The notes under the pieces were generated by a model. It was not told the DNA's origin, searched no databases, and was given only the letters and a program-made list of their open reading frames with translations. Positions 36,801 through 46,232 of a stretch of DNA of 56,048 nucleotides are shown piece after piece (position 1 is the stretch's first letter; each line of letters opens with the position of its first letter). The DNA is taken from assembly GCA_938018185.1 (NCBI GenBank), contig CALIIW010000062.1:1-56048 (forward strand), written 5' to 3'. The stretch comes from an uncultured Saprospiraceae bacterium. GTDB lineage: Bacteria > Bacteroidota > Bacteroidia > Chitinophagales > Saprospiraceae. Made by a program: the position numbers and the translations under genes.

Positions 36801-39800
36801 TTGATTTGGATTCAGACAATGATGGGATAAACGATGTAATTGAAGGAGGCAATGAAGATCCTGATAATGACGGACATATAAATTCAGGTACACCTCCGGT
36901 CAATATAAATGGTGTTGCAATAAGTGGTGCAGGAAATATTTTGGCTACCTCATTTCCATCTGATTCTGATGGAGATAATTTCCCTTCCTATTTAGATCTT
37001 GATTCAGATAATGATGGAATAAATGATGTTACCGAAGGAGGCAACGATGATCTGGACAATGATGGAGAAATTGGTTTTGCTAATCCTAATTCTAATTCAG
37101 ATGGTCAAATTATTGCAGCTGATGGAAACCTTTTGTCAACTTCCTTTCCAAAGGATTTTGATGGAGATATGATTCCTGATTACCAAGATCTTGATTCGGA
37201 TAATGATGGAATAAACGATGTAACTGAAGGAGGAAATAGAGATCCAGATAATGATGGACATATTGGTGTTGGGCTTCCTAATACAAATGATAGTGGTCAG
37301 GTGTTAGATCCTAATGGAACTATAATTCCTACCTCAAACCCTACTAACTCAGATGGTACTGGGGAACCAGATTATAATGATCTTGACTCTGATGATGATG
37401 GTATTTTAGATGTAGTAGAAGCAGATTTACCTGACGCTGATGGAAATGGAATTGTTGGAGATGGAATACAAAACGTAAATGAAGATGGACAAATAATTTT
37501 ATACGATAACGCTGGCAATTTAATTTTAATTACTTCTAATCCAACGGATACAGATGGAGATGGAACACCAGATTATCAAGATATAGATAGTGATAATGAT
37601 TCTATATTAGACGAAGAAGAATGTTTAGGGGGTAGCCCTTGTCCTGATACAGACGGAGATGGAATTGATGACTGGAGAGATTCAGACTGTATCTTTGACG
37701 TAAGTACTCCAACAGTAAATGTAGACGATCAATCTTGTGTTAGTCAATTCATTTATTTCTCAGTTAATGAAGCTTCGACTTATGAAACAACTTATGCTCC
37801 AAATCAAGTAAGCTACACTTGGTATAATGGTTTAGGCCTACAGTTGCCGGGCACAAGTTCAACCTATGGAATATTTGCTACTGACGTGGATTTGATATTT
37901 CCTATTACAGTTATTGTTTCAGTAGAAGATTGTGCATCTGTGCCATCTGCTGGAGTAACTATACAGCCTTCACCAGTTCCTTCTGCGCAAGCTAGCGTTA
38001 ATGCAGAAACTATTTGTGAAGGCGAAGATATCCAGTTAACAGCAAATACAATTAGCGGTGCTAGTTATACTTGGACTAACCTTGCGACTGGAAATGTAGT
38101 TTCAAATCTACAAAATCCTATCGTTCAAGCACTTGATGAAACAACTACTTTCGAGTTGACAGTTGCCATAGCGGGATGTACAGAACAAGGTACTGATAAT
38201 GTTTCCGTTACTGTAAACCCAGTTCCTGTCATAAGCGATGTGCTTGGAGCAGGTACCTATTGTGCTGGCGAAAATATTCTTCTTTCTGCACAAGCAAATA
38301 ATATCCAAACTGGAGAAATAACTTATACATGGACTGGTCCTAATGTGAACTATACAAATACAGTCCCAGTAAATACAACATTAGAACATTCAGTTCCAGA
38401 AGCTGATTTTTCTTACATTGGCACCTACACTTTGAATGTCATGACGGAAGACGGTTGTGGGGCAATTCAAGAAAGCTTACAGATTAATATTCAAAATGAA
38501 GTTCAGAAACCAGAATTAGAAATTAATGGCTCTGAATTTTGTACCAGCGAAATGATAGATTTAGTATGTTCAACTTCTTCAGAACCAAATGCAGTTTATA
38601 ATTGGTTCTTTAATGGAAATTTATTAGCGAGCACTACTGTTCCTAATTATTCTTTTGTACCAACTTCTTCTTTAAATTCTGGAGATTATGAAGTGCAAGT
38701 AGAAGCTGGTTTATGTGGAGCAGTAAATTCAGATGTTGTTCAAGTTTCTGTTTTTGATCCTACCGTTACTCCAACAGTTGATGTTGGAAATTCTAGTACT
38801 GTATGTGAAGGAGAACAGTTAAATTTAAATGTTGTTTCTCCTGTTGATAATACAGTATACACTTGGTATGATAGCAATGGGAATGTTGTAGAAACAGGTA
38901 TTACTTTATCAATCAATAATTTAACTTTAGGCCAAGCTGGGAATTATAGTTTGGAAGCTAATACCAATGGTTGCGGTGTTGAAGAAACAACAATTTCTAT
39001 TGACGTTATCCAATCAATTCCAACACCTGTCATAGATCTTTCCAATAATATGGTATGTGATGGTGGAGAGGTAACGCTTATCATTAGCAATGATGCAGTC
39101 GTTAATTCTGCAATTTACAACTGGTATGATGCAAATGGAAATTTAATAAGTCAAACAAATGCACCATCATTGACACTTTCAAATGTAAGTTCTGGAGACG
39201 CAGATACTTATAGTGTGATTGTAAAGGTTGGTGATTGTTCTTCAGCTGAAGCAAATGCTGTTTCATTCACAGTTGTAGCTTCTCCAAATGAAGTTGCAAA
39301 TGCTGGACCTGATATGAGTTCTTGTCAAATAGGAAATTTTGCACTTTCAGCAAATACTCCAGTTTTTGGAACAGGTACTTGGTCTAGTCCAACAGCGACT
39401 ATCCTTGAACCAAATAATCCAAATACAGAGGTAACAAATTTAACGCAAGGACCAAATGTTTTTGTTTGGACTTTAGCGTCAACAAGTTGTGGTGTATATT
39501 CAAGAGACTCTCTTTGGGTAACTTATACGACACCACCCAATGAAGCTGCAAATATAATACAAGATGAAATTTTTGCTTGTCAATCAATGAATGTAGAAAT
39601 TTCTGCTTCTATTCCTACTGTTTCAATTGGGACATGGACGCAGGCTTCTGGGCCAACAGCAGTTTCTTTCGATGATGTAAATGATCACAATACTACTATC
39701 ATTAATTTAAGTCCTGGTACTTATGTTTTTGATTGGTCCTTAGAATTTGCAAACTGTGGGGTGTTTAGTACAGATCAAGTAATTGTTCATGTAGACGAAT

Positions 39801-42709
39801 TGCCTATGGTACCTGCAAATGCAGGAGTTGATAGGACCATTTGTGGTGATCAAGAATTAAATTTGAATGCAATAGCGCCTGGAATAGGAACAGGTATGTG
39901 GACTTCGCAAACAGCAAGTATTGTTGAACCAAACAATCCTAATTCTTTGGTCAATAATCTTCAAGAAGGTGAGAATGTATTCACATGGGCTGTTTCAAAT
40001 GGAGCATGTACAAATTATTCTGCTGATCAAGTGATAGTAAATTATTCACAACAACCTTCAGAGCTTGCTCAAGTTTTACAAAACACATTAAAAATATGTG
40101 CTTCGAATTTGAATAGTTTTTCTCTTGAAGCCGTGCCGAATAAAACTTCCACAGGAACATGGGTTCAAACCGCTGGGCCTGTACCTGTGACTATTGATGA
40201 GCCAAACAAGTTTTCAACAACAGTTCAAGGCCTTGCTCCTGGTACATTTGTTTTCGAATGGGTATTAAGTTTTGGTGCTTGTGGAGAATATGATAAAGAT
40301 GCAGTAGAAATCACCATAGATGCCATTCCAAATATTGTTGCGGAAGCTGGAGCAGATATAACAATCTGTGGCAACCAAGAATTAAACCTAAATGCTATTG
40401 CTCCTTCGTTAGGTACAGGAGTGTGGACATCACAAACAGCTAATGTCGCTGAACCTAGTAATCCTAATTCTACTGCAAGCAATTTGCAGGAAGGGCAAAA
40501 TATTTTCACATGGTCAATTTCAAATGGTGCTTGTACAAATTATTCCACTGATCAAGTGATCGTGAATTATTTACAGCAACCATCTGATGTGGCTCAAGTT
40601 TTACAAAACAACTTAAGAATTTGTGAATCAGATGTTGATAATATTTCTTTAGATGCGGTGGCTATTTCAAGCTCAACAGGAAATTGGATTCAAACAGCTG
40701 GTCCCGTGGCTACAAGTATTGACAATCCAAATGATTTCTCTACAACAGTTCAAGGGCTTGCTCCAGGTACTTATGTGTTTGAATGGATTTTGAGTTTTGG
40801 AAATTGTGGCGAATATGATAAAGATCAATTAGAGATAACAGTAGATGCAATTCCTTCTATTCTTGCAGAAGCAGGAGAGGATATAACAATCTGCGGAGAT
40901 CAAGAAGTAAATTTAACAGCAATAATGCCTTCTATTGGAACTGGAGTTTGGACTTCTACTGATGGAGTAATATCTGACCCAAACGAGCCTTTTACAAATG
41001 TTACCAATTTAAACTTAGGGGCAAATACTTTTATCTGGACTTTGACTAATGGTTCTTGTGTGGATTATTCATCTGATGAAATGGTGATAACTCTTTTAGA
41101 AGAACCGGAAGAACAAGCAATGGTTCTAAATGATAATTTAAAAGTGTGTGAGGACGATCTAAATAATATTCTTTTAAATGCAGTTCCTACAATGGATGCT
41201 GTAGGTACCTGGATACAAACTTCAGGGCCTTCCACAGTTACAATAGATCAACCTAATAATCCGAGCACCTCAGTGCAAGGTTTGACTGCAGGAATGTTCA
41301 CGTTTGAATGGTCTTTAAGTTTTGGGACTTGTGGAACTTATAGCGATGCAAATCTTAACCTTGAAGTTTCTGAGATACCAGATGAGGTAGCACAAACACA
41401 AGCAGATAAAATTATTTGTGGTGATCCAAACCAAGAGATAACTGCGGCAACGCCTCAAGTAGGAACTGGTTATTGGACATCAACCACCTCGACTATTTCG
41501 GATCCTAATAGTTCAAATACGATGGTATCACTTGTGAATGGAATTAATGTATTTACATGGACGCTTTCTAATGATGCTTGCGAAGATTATTCTTCAGATG
41601 AATTAATTATAGAATACACATCTTCACCTACAGAGGAAGCACAAATACTAATAGATGATATTGAAATTTGTGCATCTGATTTGTCAGATATTCAACTTGC
41701 AGCTCAAAATCCCAATCAATCTACAGGTATGTGGACAATGGTTACAGGACCAGATGTTGTAATGATTGAAAATCCAAACAGTATTCAAACTTCAGTTACT
41801 GATTTAGTTCCTGGTACCTATGTTTTTGCGTGGACACTTTCGGCTGGTTCTTGTGTTGATTTTAGTATGGATCAAATAACTGTTGAAGTAGTTGCTGTTC
41901 CAGACGAAGACGCCATGGTAATTGAATCTGAAATCGTGACCTGTAATACTGAAAATGTAACAATTGAGGCTTTGACTTCAGCTTTTGGAACTGGTTCATG
42001 GACGAGTCCAACAGGAGCTATTATTGTTTCTCCAAATGATGCAGTTTCTCAAGTCACGAATCTGCAAGTTGGTGAAAATATTTTTGTATGGTCTTTAAGT
42101 AATGGGGTTTGCGAAGATTATTCTCAAGATTTTATGACAATTATTTTGGAAGATGCTGTAATTGCAAATAATGACATTTATAACATTGATTTTGACCAAA
42201 CTTTAGTAGTAAATGATATTGTAAATAATGATGAATTGAATGGGACTACTAATTGGGAAACCAATATCATAAATCAACCATCTACCGGTTCGGTAACTTT
42301 CAATATGGATGGTACTTTTGAATATATACCAGATCCAAGCTTCTCGGGACAAGTAAGTTTTGAATATGAAATTTGTAATACCGAATGTGGTTCATGTGAT
42401 GTGGCTACTGTTACAATCATGGTAAATCGTGAAGAGTCTTCTGAATGTCATGTTCCAAATATTCTTACACCAAATCAAGACATGAAAAATGATGTTTTAA
42501 TGATTCCATGTGTCAGCCAATATCCAAATAATCAAATATGTATTTTTAACAGATGGGGGGATCAAATTTATGAAGTACAATCATATCAAAACGATTGGAA
42601 TGGTCAGTACGATGGCAAAGATTTACCGGCAGGTACTTATTTCTATGTATTTAAAACATCCCCTGAAGATCAAAGTGCTATGACGGGGTACATTACCATC
42701 CTGAGATAA
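33875..42709 (+). CDS. Giant T9SS type B cargo (CHU_C) with Ca2+-binding-type and Ig-like repeats
   Basis: This 2944-residue secreted protein has a signal peptide (about 1-36, ending LLAEG) and a unique N-terminal region (about 37-545) that I cannot assign. Next comes an Asp-rich array of about ten DLDSDNDGI modules (about 546-1275, thrombospondin type 3-like), then about five Ig-like modules (about 1290-1800). Eleven alternating A/B modules follow (about 1803-2764), then a cadherin/VCBS-like domain, then a CHU_C gliding-motility-associated C-terminal domain (about 2856-2944) ending in TGYITILR. CHU_C marks type B T9SS cargo, usually needing a PorP/SprF partner; one lies directly downstream. 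Its role is probably adhesion or motility at the cell surface, but that is inference. The stop overlaps an ATG by one base (42709). Confidence 0.92.
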   Translation: MNYKQLKFIRKGFVPLHIAAMVIIAFSMIQNSLLAEGSVDFRSDPGYRLFYFAEKYQQIKVYAGVGEFINMGSSHIGISGGTMSIYRPDGTLHTVFNNNGATAGLGIINNDVEELNGPTGGGTTVGPGYIPGVVEVQNGEEGIWTVLLEYPFYNNVGFSNLLNSDPWSRSIHQPTIRRVVLAWDITVSQNGAGNNGGNLLTGRVYSNEYQSIVNQNGNLASPSYYLLTSDGYQYEIGFDNIDPWGFPVFSNTWGVVDNGDLIQPTYKTHMEDNVLRSDDPSSWLNDQKYLYEPQAKDIDEITNNKVFFNLPDPSMPSLALVTDIKGPNRTGVNDTHTTWLYIIPTPVVLDLKDLNLVGVDNEGNPLPDGVLAQNFGAFIDYETNIAGTATLTVDINNDGIFGNESDRIIYKRAKVGSGTIFWDGKDNSGNILPLGLNQTLDITLEIAGGELHLMMTDIENVEGGVNFTRINGENAPVSTYLYNHENIGGPISGNNPLNPEPTELPYSYSNNLGDNAIFDYWTYVKYASKTGSVLVDIVSDPSLISVDTDNDGVRDDDDIDDDNDGIPDVRELCPIQTDYGCLPNGMNPANDADSDGIPNYKDANDPAIGFTCVDNNNDGECDIIPAIYDLDGDNIPNHLDLDSDNDGISDLFEANHQMQDADGDGRIDGTKDEFGDNGLFNVIATNANDFEATENYTVNDADQDGVMDAMDLDSDNDGLHDMAEAGFATIDQNNNGTFDIGETNIFFDATGVASFISFQVTGQAIPNPIDSDNDEIVNYRDLDSDNDGITDVVEGGNEDVDEDGEIGKGSLTVNINGVPISDEDGNTVVSTSMLDNQDNDAYPNYIDHDSDNDGIHDTAEAGYTDTDNDGFAGAGNLTTTSNGLISLDVEGAFSYNNPLDLDTDAIPNYLDMDSDNDGIHDVAEGGNEDPDDDGTIGLNFPNTNNFGVPISDNSGNTFMSSSFPTSSDTDPIPDYLDLDSDNDGINDVIEGGNEDPDNDGHINSGTPPVNINGVAISGAGNILATSFPSDSDGDNFPSYLDLDSDNDGINDVTEGGNDDLDNDGEIGFANPNSNSDGQIIAADGNLLSTSFPKDFDGDMIPDYQDLDSDNDGINDVTEGGNRDPDNDGHIGVGLPNTNDSGQVLDPNGTIIPTSNPTNSDGTGEPDYNDLDSDDDGILDVVEADLPDADGNGIVGDGIQNVNEDGQIILYDNAGNLILITSNPTDTDGDGTPDYQDIDSDNDSILDEEECLGGSPCPDTDGDGIDDWRDSDCIFDVSTPTVNVDDQSCVSQFIYFSVNEASTYETTYAPNQVSYTWYNGLGLQLPGTSSTYGIFATDVDLIFPITVIVSVEDCASVPSAGVTIQPSPVPSAQASVNAETICEGEDIQLTANTISGASYTWTNLATGNVVSNLQNPIVQALDETTTFELTVAIAGCTEQGTDNVSVTVNPVPVISDVLGAGTYCAGENILLSAQANNIQTGEITYTWTGPNVNYTNTVPVNTTLEHSVPEADFSYIGTYTLNVMTEDGCGAIQESLQINIQNEVQKPELEINGSEFCTSEMIDLVCSTSSEPNAVYNWFFNGNLLASTTVPNYSFVPTSSLNSGDYEVQVEAGLCGAVNSDVVQVSVFDPTVTPTVDVGNSSTVCEGEQLNLNVVSPVDNTVYTWYDSNGNVVETGITLSINNLTLGQAGNYSLEANTNGCGVEETTISIDVIQSIPTPVIDLSNNMVCDGGEVTLIISNDAVVNSAIYNWYDANGNLISQTNAPSLTLSNVSSGDADTYSVIVKVGDCSSAEANAVSFTVVASPNEVANAGPDMSSCQIGNFALSANTPVFGTGTWSSPTATILEPNNPNTEVTNLTQGPNVFVWTLASTSCGVYSRDSLWVTYTTPPNEAANIIQDEIFACQSMNVEISASIPTVSIGTWTQASGPTAVSFDDVNDHNTTIINLSPGTYVFDWSLEFANCGVFSTDQVIVHVDELPMVPANAGVDRTICGDQELNLNAIAPGIGTGMWTSQTASIVEPNNPNSLVNNLQEGENVFTWAVSNGACTNYSADQVIVNYSQQPSELAQVLQNTLKICASNLNSFSLEAVPNKTSTGTWVQTAGPVPVTIDEPNKFSTTVQGLAPGTFVFEWVLSFGACGEYDKDAVEITIDAIPNIVAEAGADITICGNQELNLNAIAPSLGTGVWTSQTANVAEPSNPNSTASNLQEGQNIFTWSISNGACTNYSTDQVIVNYLQQPSDVAQVLQNNLRICESDVDNISLDAVAISSSTGNWIQTAGPVATSIDNPNDFSTTVQGLAPGTYVFEWILSFGNCGEYDKDQLEITVDAIPSILAEAGEDITICGDQEVNLTAIMPSIGTGVWTSTDGVISDPNEPFTNVTNLNLGANTFIWTLTNGSCVDYSSDEMVITLLEEPEEQAMVLNDNLKVCEDDLNNILLNAVPTMDAVGTWIQTSGPSTVTIDQPNNPSTSVQGLTAGMFTFEWSLSFGTCGTYSDANLNLEVSEIPDEVAQTQADKIICGDPNQEITAATPQVGTGYWTSTTSTISDPNSSNTMVSLVNGINVFTWTLSNDACEDYSSDELIIEYTSSPTEEAQILIDDIEICASDLSDIQLAAQNPNQSTGMWTMVTGPDVVMIENPNSIQTSVTDLVPGTYVFAWTLSAGSCVDFSMDQITVEVVAVPDEDAMVIESEIVTCNTENVTIEALTSAFGTGSWTSPTGAIIVSPNDAVSQVTNLQVGENIFVWSLSNGVCEDYSQDFMTIILEDAVIANNDIYNIDFDQTLVVNDIVNNDELNGTTNWETNIINQPSTGSVTFNMDGTFEYIPDPSFSGQVSFEYEICNTECGSCDVATVTIMVNREESSECHVPNILTPNQDMKNDVLMIPCVSQYPNNQICIFNRWGDQIYEVQSYQNDWNGQYDGKDLPAGTYFYVFKTSPEDQSAMTGYITILR
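35515..37700 (+). repeat. Tandem DxDSDNDGI repeat array in the cargo gene
   Basis: About ten units of roughly 190 bases encode modules of about 63 residues, each centred on DLDSDNDGI with VxEGGNED or similar and a PDNDGHIG-type loop. The loops match the Asp/Asn-rich Ca2+-binding pattern of thrombospondin type 3 repeats. The DNA is repeated too, with stretches close to CTTGATTCAGATAATGATGG in several units, so recombination between units is possible. Confidence 0.9.
39282..42165 (+). repeat. Alternating A/B Ig-like repeat array (ABABABABABA)
   Basis: Eleven modules of about 87 residues alternate strictly between two types. Type A reads ...GTGVWTS...NPNS...LQEGxNxFTWxxSNGxC...YSxDQ. Type B reads ...STGTWxQTAGPxxxxIDxPN...VQGLAPGTYVFEWxLSFGxCGEYDKDQ. 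There are six A and five B copies. The A2-B2, A3-B3 and A4-B4 pairs are spaced about 520-525 bases and are alike at DNA level, which suggests recent duplication of the two-module unit. Confidence 0.88.
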
Positions 42710-42759
42710 TGGATTGTTTCAAAAAGAAAATTCAATTATTAATTAATAATAAAATAATA

Positions 42760-43668
42760 ATGAAAAAAATATTAATCGCAGTGATGATCTTAGCCTTTGC
42801 TTGGCCATTAGCTGCTCAACAAAGTCCTCAGTTTACCCATTTTATGTTTAATAAATTGGTTTACAATCCTGCTTATGCAGGAAACAGAGAGGCTCTTTCG
42901 GTTTCAGCAATTTATAGAAATCAATGGTCTGGAATAGATGGTGCACCTACTACAATTAATGCAAATATTCATACACCTTTTTCTGGAAAGAGAGCTGGTA
43001 TTGGGTTGTCAATTGTTGCAGATCAAATAGGAATGCTCAATACAACTTTTGCAAACCTTGCTTACAATTATAGTTTTAAGGTGAACGAAAAATCCAAGTT
43101 AGGGATCGGTGTCATGGGAAGAATGGAGCATGGAAGAATTGACTGGTCAAAGGCAGATCCAACAGATATTGATGATCAATTAATCTTCATGGAAACCACT
43201 AACAATTGGCAGCCAAATTTTGGTTTTGGTTTATATCTTTCTGGAGAGAATTATTACGTAGGACTTTCTGCGCCAACTTTACTAGAAAACGCCTTGTATA
43301 CGGATCTTGGATATGCTGGCGAATATAGAAGTTATTATGCAATGGCTGCAATGATGTTTGATCTGAGTTCTAAGATTAAATTCAAGCCTTCAGTTCTGGT
43401 TTCATACAATCAAAATGTTCCAATGGATTTTGATCTAAATGCTAGCTTTTTGCTCATGGATGTACTTTGGTTAGGTGGGACATGGAGAATGGGTGATTCT
43501 TTCGATGCCATAATACAATATCAGTTTACTGATGAATTAAGAGCAGGTATGGCTTTCGATTTTACAACTTCAAAGTTAAATGATTTTACAACTGGTACTT
43601 ATGAAATGATGATAGAGTACACTTTTGTTAAAGGAGATGAAAAACTACAAAACATCAGGTATTTCTAA
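42760..43668 (+). CDS. PorP/SprF family outer-membrane protein (first copy)
   Basis: PorP/SprF proteins are outer-membrane beta-barrels that work with the type IX system; SprF is needed for secretion or surface display of the adhesin SprB in Flavobacterium. The family signature is clear: a signal peptide ending PLAAQ, then QSPQFTHFMFNKLVYNPAYA, RNQWSGIDGAPTT and GIGLSIVADQIG. An upstream in-frame ATG at 42709 overlaps the cargo stop, but it would place 17 polar residues before the signal peptide, so the ATG at 42760 is chosen (302 residues). The gene follows the 2944-residue cargo at once, implying a cargo/partner pair. Confidence 0.92.
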   Translation: MKKILIAVMILAFAWPLAAQQSPQFTHFMFNKLVYNPAYAGNREALSVSAIYRNQWSGIDGAPTTINANIHTPFSGKRAGIGLSIVADQIGMLNTTFANLAYNYSFKVNEKSKLGIGVMGRMEHGRIDWSKADPTDIDDQLIFMETTNNWQPNFGFGLYLSGENYYVGLSAPTLLENALYTDLGYAGEYRSYYAMAAMMFDLSSKIKFKPSVLVSYNQNVPMDFDLNASFLLMDVLWLGGTWRMGDSFDAIIQYQFTDELRAGMAFDFTTSKLNDFTTGTYEMMIEYTFVKGDEKLQNIRYF

Positions 43669-43743
43669 ATAGAAATCCTGTTTACTTGCCTTGAGCTGAC
43701 AGCAGAATAGAATGGATTTAAAATAATTAGAGAAGTAGCTTAG

Positions 43744-43755
43744 ACTTAGCTAAGT
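43744..43755 (+). promoter_or_regulatory. 12-base palindrome upstream of the OmpA gene
   Basis: ACTTAGCTAAGT is a perfect palindrome 76 bases before the OmpA-family gene. The preceding AGCTTAG partly repeats it. It could be a regulator site; no -7 consensus was found in this gap. Confidence 0.35.
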
Positions 43756-43831
43756 GGTAGCAAGAAAACGAATTATTAATGTATCCTATTCAATTTAGAA
43801 AATTAAGTTCAATAACTTTTAAAAGAAAATC

Positions 43832-46153
43832 ATGAAATTTTTAAAATATATAGGTTTGCTTTTTTGTATTCTTGTTGGAACTACATTGTTTGCGCAACAT
43901 ACACCTACCGTTTTAGCAGTAAAAAAATTAGAAAGAGCAACAGCTGCTAATTCACAATCAAATAAAATTTATAAAGATTTAGGCTATCAAGAGTATGCAG
44001 AAATCCAAACTACAGGAAAAGCCGCAGAAGAGGAAAAGGATGAGGAAATGATCTTGAATATTGCTAATAGCTATTTAAAGAATGCTGATTATGAAAATGC
44101 AGAATTTTGGTTCGCAAAATGTATTAATCAAAATTCTGTAGCTATAGATGTCTTGCATTATGCACAAACTTTGCAAGCCAATGGTAGATGTAAAGAAGCA
44201 GTACAATGGTTTGCCGATTATCAATCAAAAACTTCTAATAATACTGATTCAGCAATAGACTTTATCAAAAATTGTGATGAGGTAAATGACTTTATGAAGC
44301 ATGAGCTAGTTACAGTTAAGAATCTTCAAAATTTAAATACACCAAATTTAGATTTTTGTCCACTGATTATTAATAATGGAAAAGGGCTCTTATTCACATC
44401 TTCACGTTCTGCTGCTAACAGCAAAAAAGATAAATGGACCAACGATAACTTTACAGATCTTTTTTACGCAAGTAAAAATGATAAAGGCTTTGGTGAGCCT
44501 TACCTATTAAAAGGGGACGTAAACCATAAATATCATGATGGAGCAGCTTCGACTAATGCCGCTACTAAGACCATGTATTTTACTAGAAATAATTATTCTG
44601 GCAAAAGATCTAATGGTACCATTGATTTAAAAATATATGAGGCTGAATCAGTGGACCAAATGAATTTTGTTGATTCCAAAGAACTTCCTTTCAATAGTGA
44701 TGAATTTGCGACTTGCCATCCTACGATTAGTGCTGATGGTACGACACTTTATTTTGCCTCAGATAGACCTGGAGGATATGGAGGAATGGATTTATACACA
44801 AGTACAAAAACTGGATCTATTTGGAGTACCCCTGTTAATTTAGGAGCAGATGTGAATTCCATGGGAAATGAAATTTTCCCTTTTATTACAAATGAAGAAA
44901 CTTTAATATTTTCATCAAATGGTCATGCTGGTATAGGTGGATTAGATTTATTTGCCGCTAAGAAAGAAAATCACCATTGGAATAAAGTTGTTAATTGTGG
45001 AACTCCATATAACAGCACAAAAGATGATTTTGGATTTTACATGGATTCTAAAAAGACAAATGGTTATTTGTCTTCTAATAGAAATGGTGGGATGGGAAAA
45101 GATGATATTTATGAATGGACCTCTTCTACGCCGATTGATTTTTTCAAGAATACCAAAATCATGAAGACGATCTGTTTTATAGAAAATGGGTCAAATAAGA
45201 AGGTTGGAAATGTAAACATAATGTTAGACAATTCCTCGAATGCTGCATTTGGAATGACATTTAAATCTGACGATAAAGGATTTTTCTCCCATGAAATGCT
45301 TCTAAAATCGATTTATAATTTTAATATCTCAAAAGAAGGATATAAAGATGCTGAAATAACAATAAATCCCTCAATTAAGGAGAAAACGGAAACAGAATGC
45401 ATCATGGTTCCGTTAGAAAGATTAGCATCTGTTTCTGTTACTGGAAAAGTAATAAACGGGTCAAGGTCAAATGCACCTTTAGCTCAAGCAGAAGTGATTT
45501 TAATGAATAAAACCACTGGAAAGTCAAAGAAAATGAAATCAAATACACAAGGTAATTACAACTTTGTACTAGACTGTAACTCAGACTATGAGTTGATCTC
45601 ATCTTTCCCAAATATGACAAAAGAGACAAAGGCCTTTTCAACTTCTGAAAAATGTTATGGTGTCAAGGATAAAAATATTGATCTTACCTTAATGTCAAAA
45701 ACTCCGCCAAAACCTACAGTTACGCCAAATATTTTGACAGGTACTAAAGAAATTAAAGAAGGAATGGTCATAGAGCTAAAGAATATTTATTATGACTATA
45801 ACAAGTCAAATATTCGTTCTGATGCAACAGTTGATCTTGAAGCCTTGATCAATTTGATGAACTCATATCCATCAATGCAAGTCGAACTTGGATCTCACAC
45901 AGATTCAAGAGGAAAAAATCCATACAATGCTCAGCTTTCAACTAAAAGAGCTGCATCAGCAAGACAATACTTGATATCAAAAGGTATCTCATCGAATAGA
46001 GTTTCTTCTAAAGGTTATGGTGAAAGCAATCTTCTCAACCATTGTAGTGATGGTGTAAATTGTACAGAAGAAGAGCATCAGCAAAACAGAAGGACAGAAG
46101 TAATCATTACTAAATTTGATAATCCGAATGTGAAAGTGAAGTACAGAAACTGA
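43832..46153 (+). CDS. PorE-like OmpA family protein (TPR, propeller, CRD, OmpA)
   Basis: The 773-residue product has a signal peptide ending TLFAQ and a TPR-like helical region (about 65-150). It continues with a PD40/WD40-like beta-propeller (about 170-420) with repeated SADGTTLYFASDRPGGYGG and FSSNGHAGIGGLDLFAAKK motifs. Two carboxypeptidase-regulatory-like domains (about 445-620) and a C-terminal OmpA peptidoglycan-binding domain (about 655-765) follow, the latter with SHTDSRGKNPYNAQLSTKRA and NRRTEVIITK. This order is that of PorE, the T9SS component of Porphyromonas gingivalis that links the outer-membrane complex to peptidoglycan. PorE is a lipoprotein; no lipobox is visible here. It ends with a strong terminator at 46199-46232. 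Confidence 0.9.
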   Translation: MKFLKYIGLLFCILVGTTLFAQHTPTVLAVKKLERATAANSQSNKIYKDLGYQEYAEIQTTGKAAEEEKDEEMILNIANSYLKNADYENAEFWFAKCINQNSVAIDVLHYAQTLQANGRCKEAVQWFADYQSKTSNNTDSAIDFIKNCDEVNDFMKHELVTVKNLQNLNTPNLDFCPLIINNGKGLLFTSSRSAANSKKDKWTNDNFTDLFYASKNDKGFGEPYLLKGDVNHKYHDGAASTNAATKTMYFTRNNYSGKRSNGTIDLKIYEAESVDQMNFVDSKELPFNSDEFATCHPTISADGTTLYFASDRPGGYGGMDLYTSTKTGSIWSTPVNLGADVNSMGNEIFPFITNEETLIFSSNGHAGIGGLDLFAAKKENHHWNKVVNCGTPYNSTKDDFGFYMDSKKTNGYLSSNRNGGMGKDDIYEWTSSTPIDFFKNTKIMKTICFIENGSNKKVGNVNIMLDNSSNAAFGMTFKSDDKGFFSHEMLLKSIYNFNISKEGYKDAEITINPSIKEKTETECIMVPLERLASVSVTGKVINGSRSNAPLAQAEVILMNKTTGKSKKMKSNTQGNYNFVLDCNSDYELISSFPNMTKETKAFSTSEKCYGVKDKNIDLTLMSKTPPKPTVTPNILTGTKEIKEGMVIELKNIYYDYNKSNIRSDATVDLEALINLMNSYPSMQVELGSHTDSRGKNPYNAQLSTKRAASARQYLISKGISSNRVSSKGYGESNLLNHCSDGVNCTEEEHQQNRRTEVIITKFDNPNVKVKYRN

Positions 46154-46198
46154 TTAACACTCAAAGATTTATTGTCAGTAGATTATCAATTTGAGAAG

Positions 46199-46232
46199 TG
46201 CTCTGCTCCGTAAGGGGTAGAGCATCTTTTTT
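46199..46232 (+). terminator. Rho-independent terminator after the OmpA gene
   Basis: TGCTCTGCTCC (46199-46209) pairs with GGGGTAGAGCA (46214-46224), an 11-base-pair stem with two G-T pairs and a GTAA loop, followed by a T-rich run. It divides the secretion locus into two transcription units. Confidence 0.9.

Noticed and set aside
35515-37700. Regular DNA repeats that might suggest a CRISPR array
   Set aside because: The repeat unit is about 190 bases, in frame and imperfect, and encodes DxDSDNDGI modules; spacing and unit length do not fit CRISPR.
42709-42759. Upstream ATG of the first PorP/SprF gene overlapping the cargo stop
   Set aside because: It would place 17 mostly polar residues before an otherwise perfect signal peptide; ATG 42760 fits the family start. 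Coupled translation remains possible.
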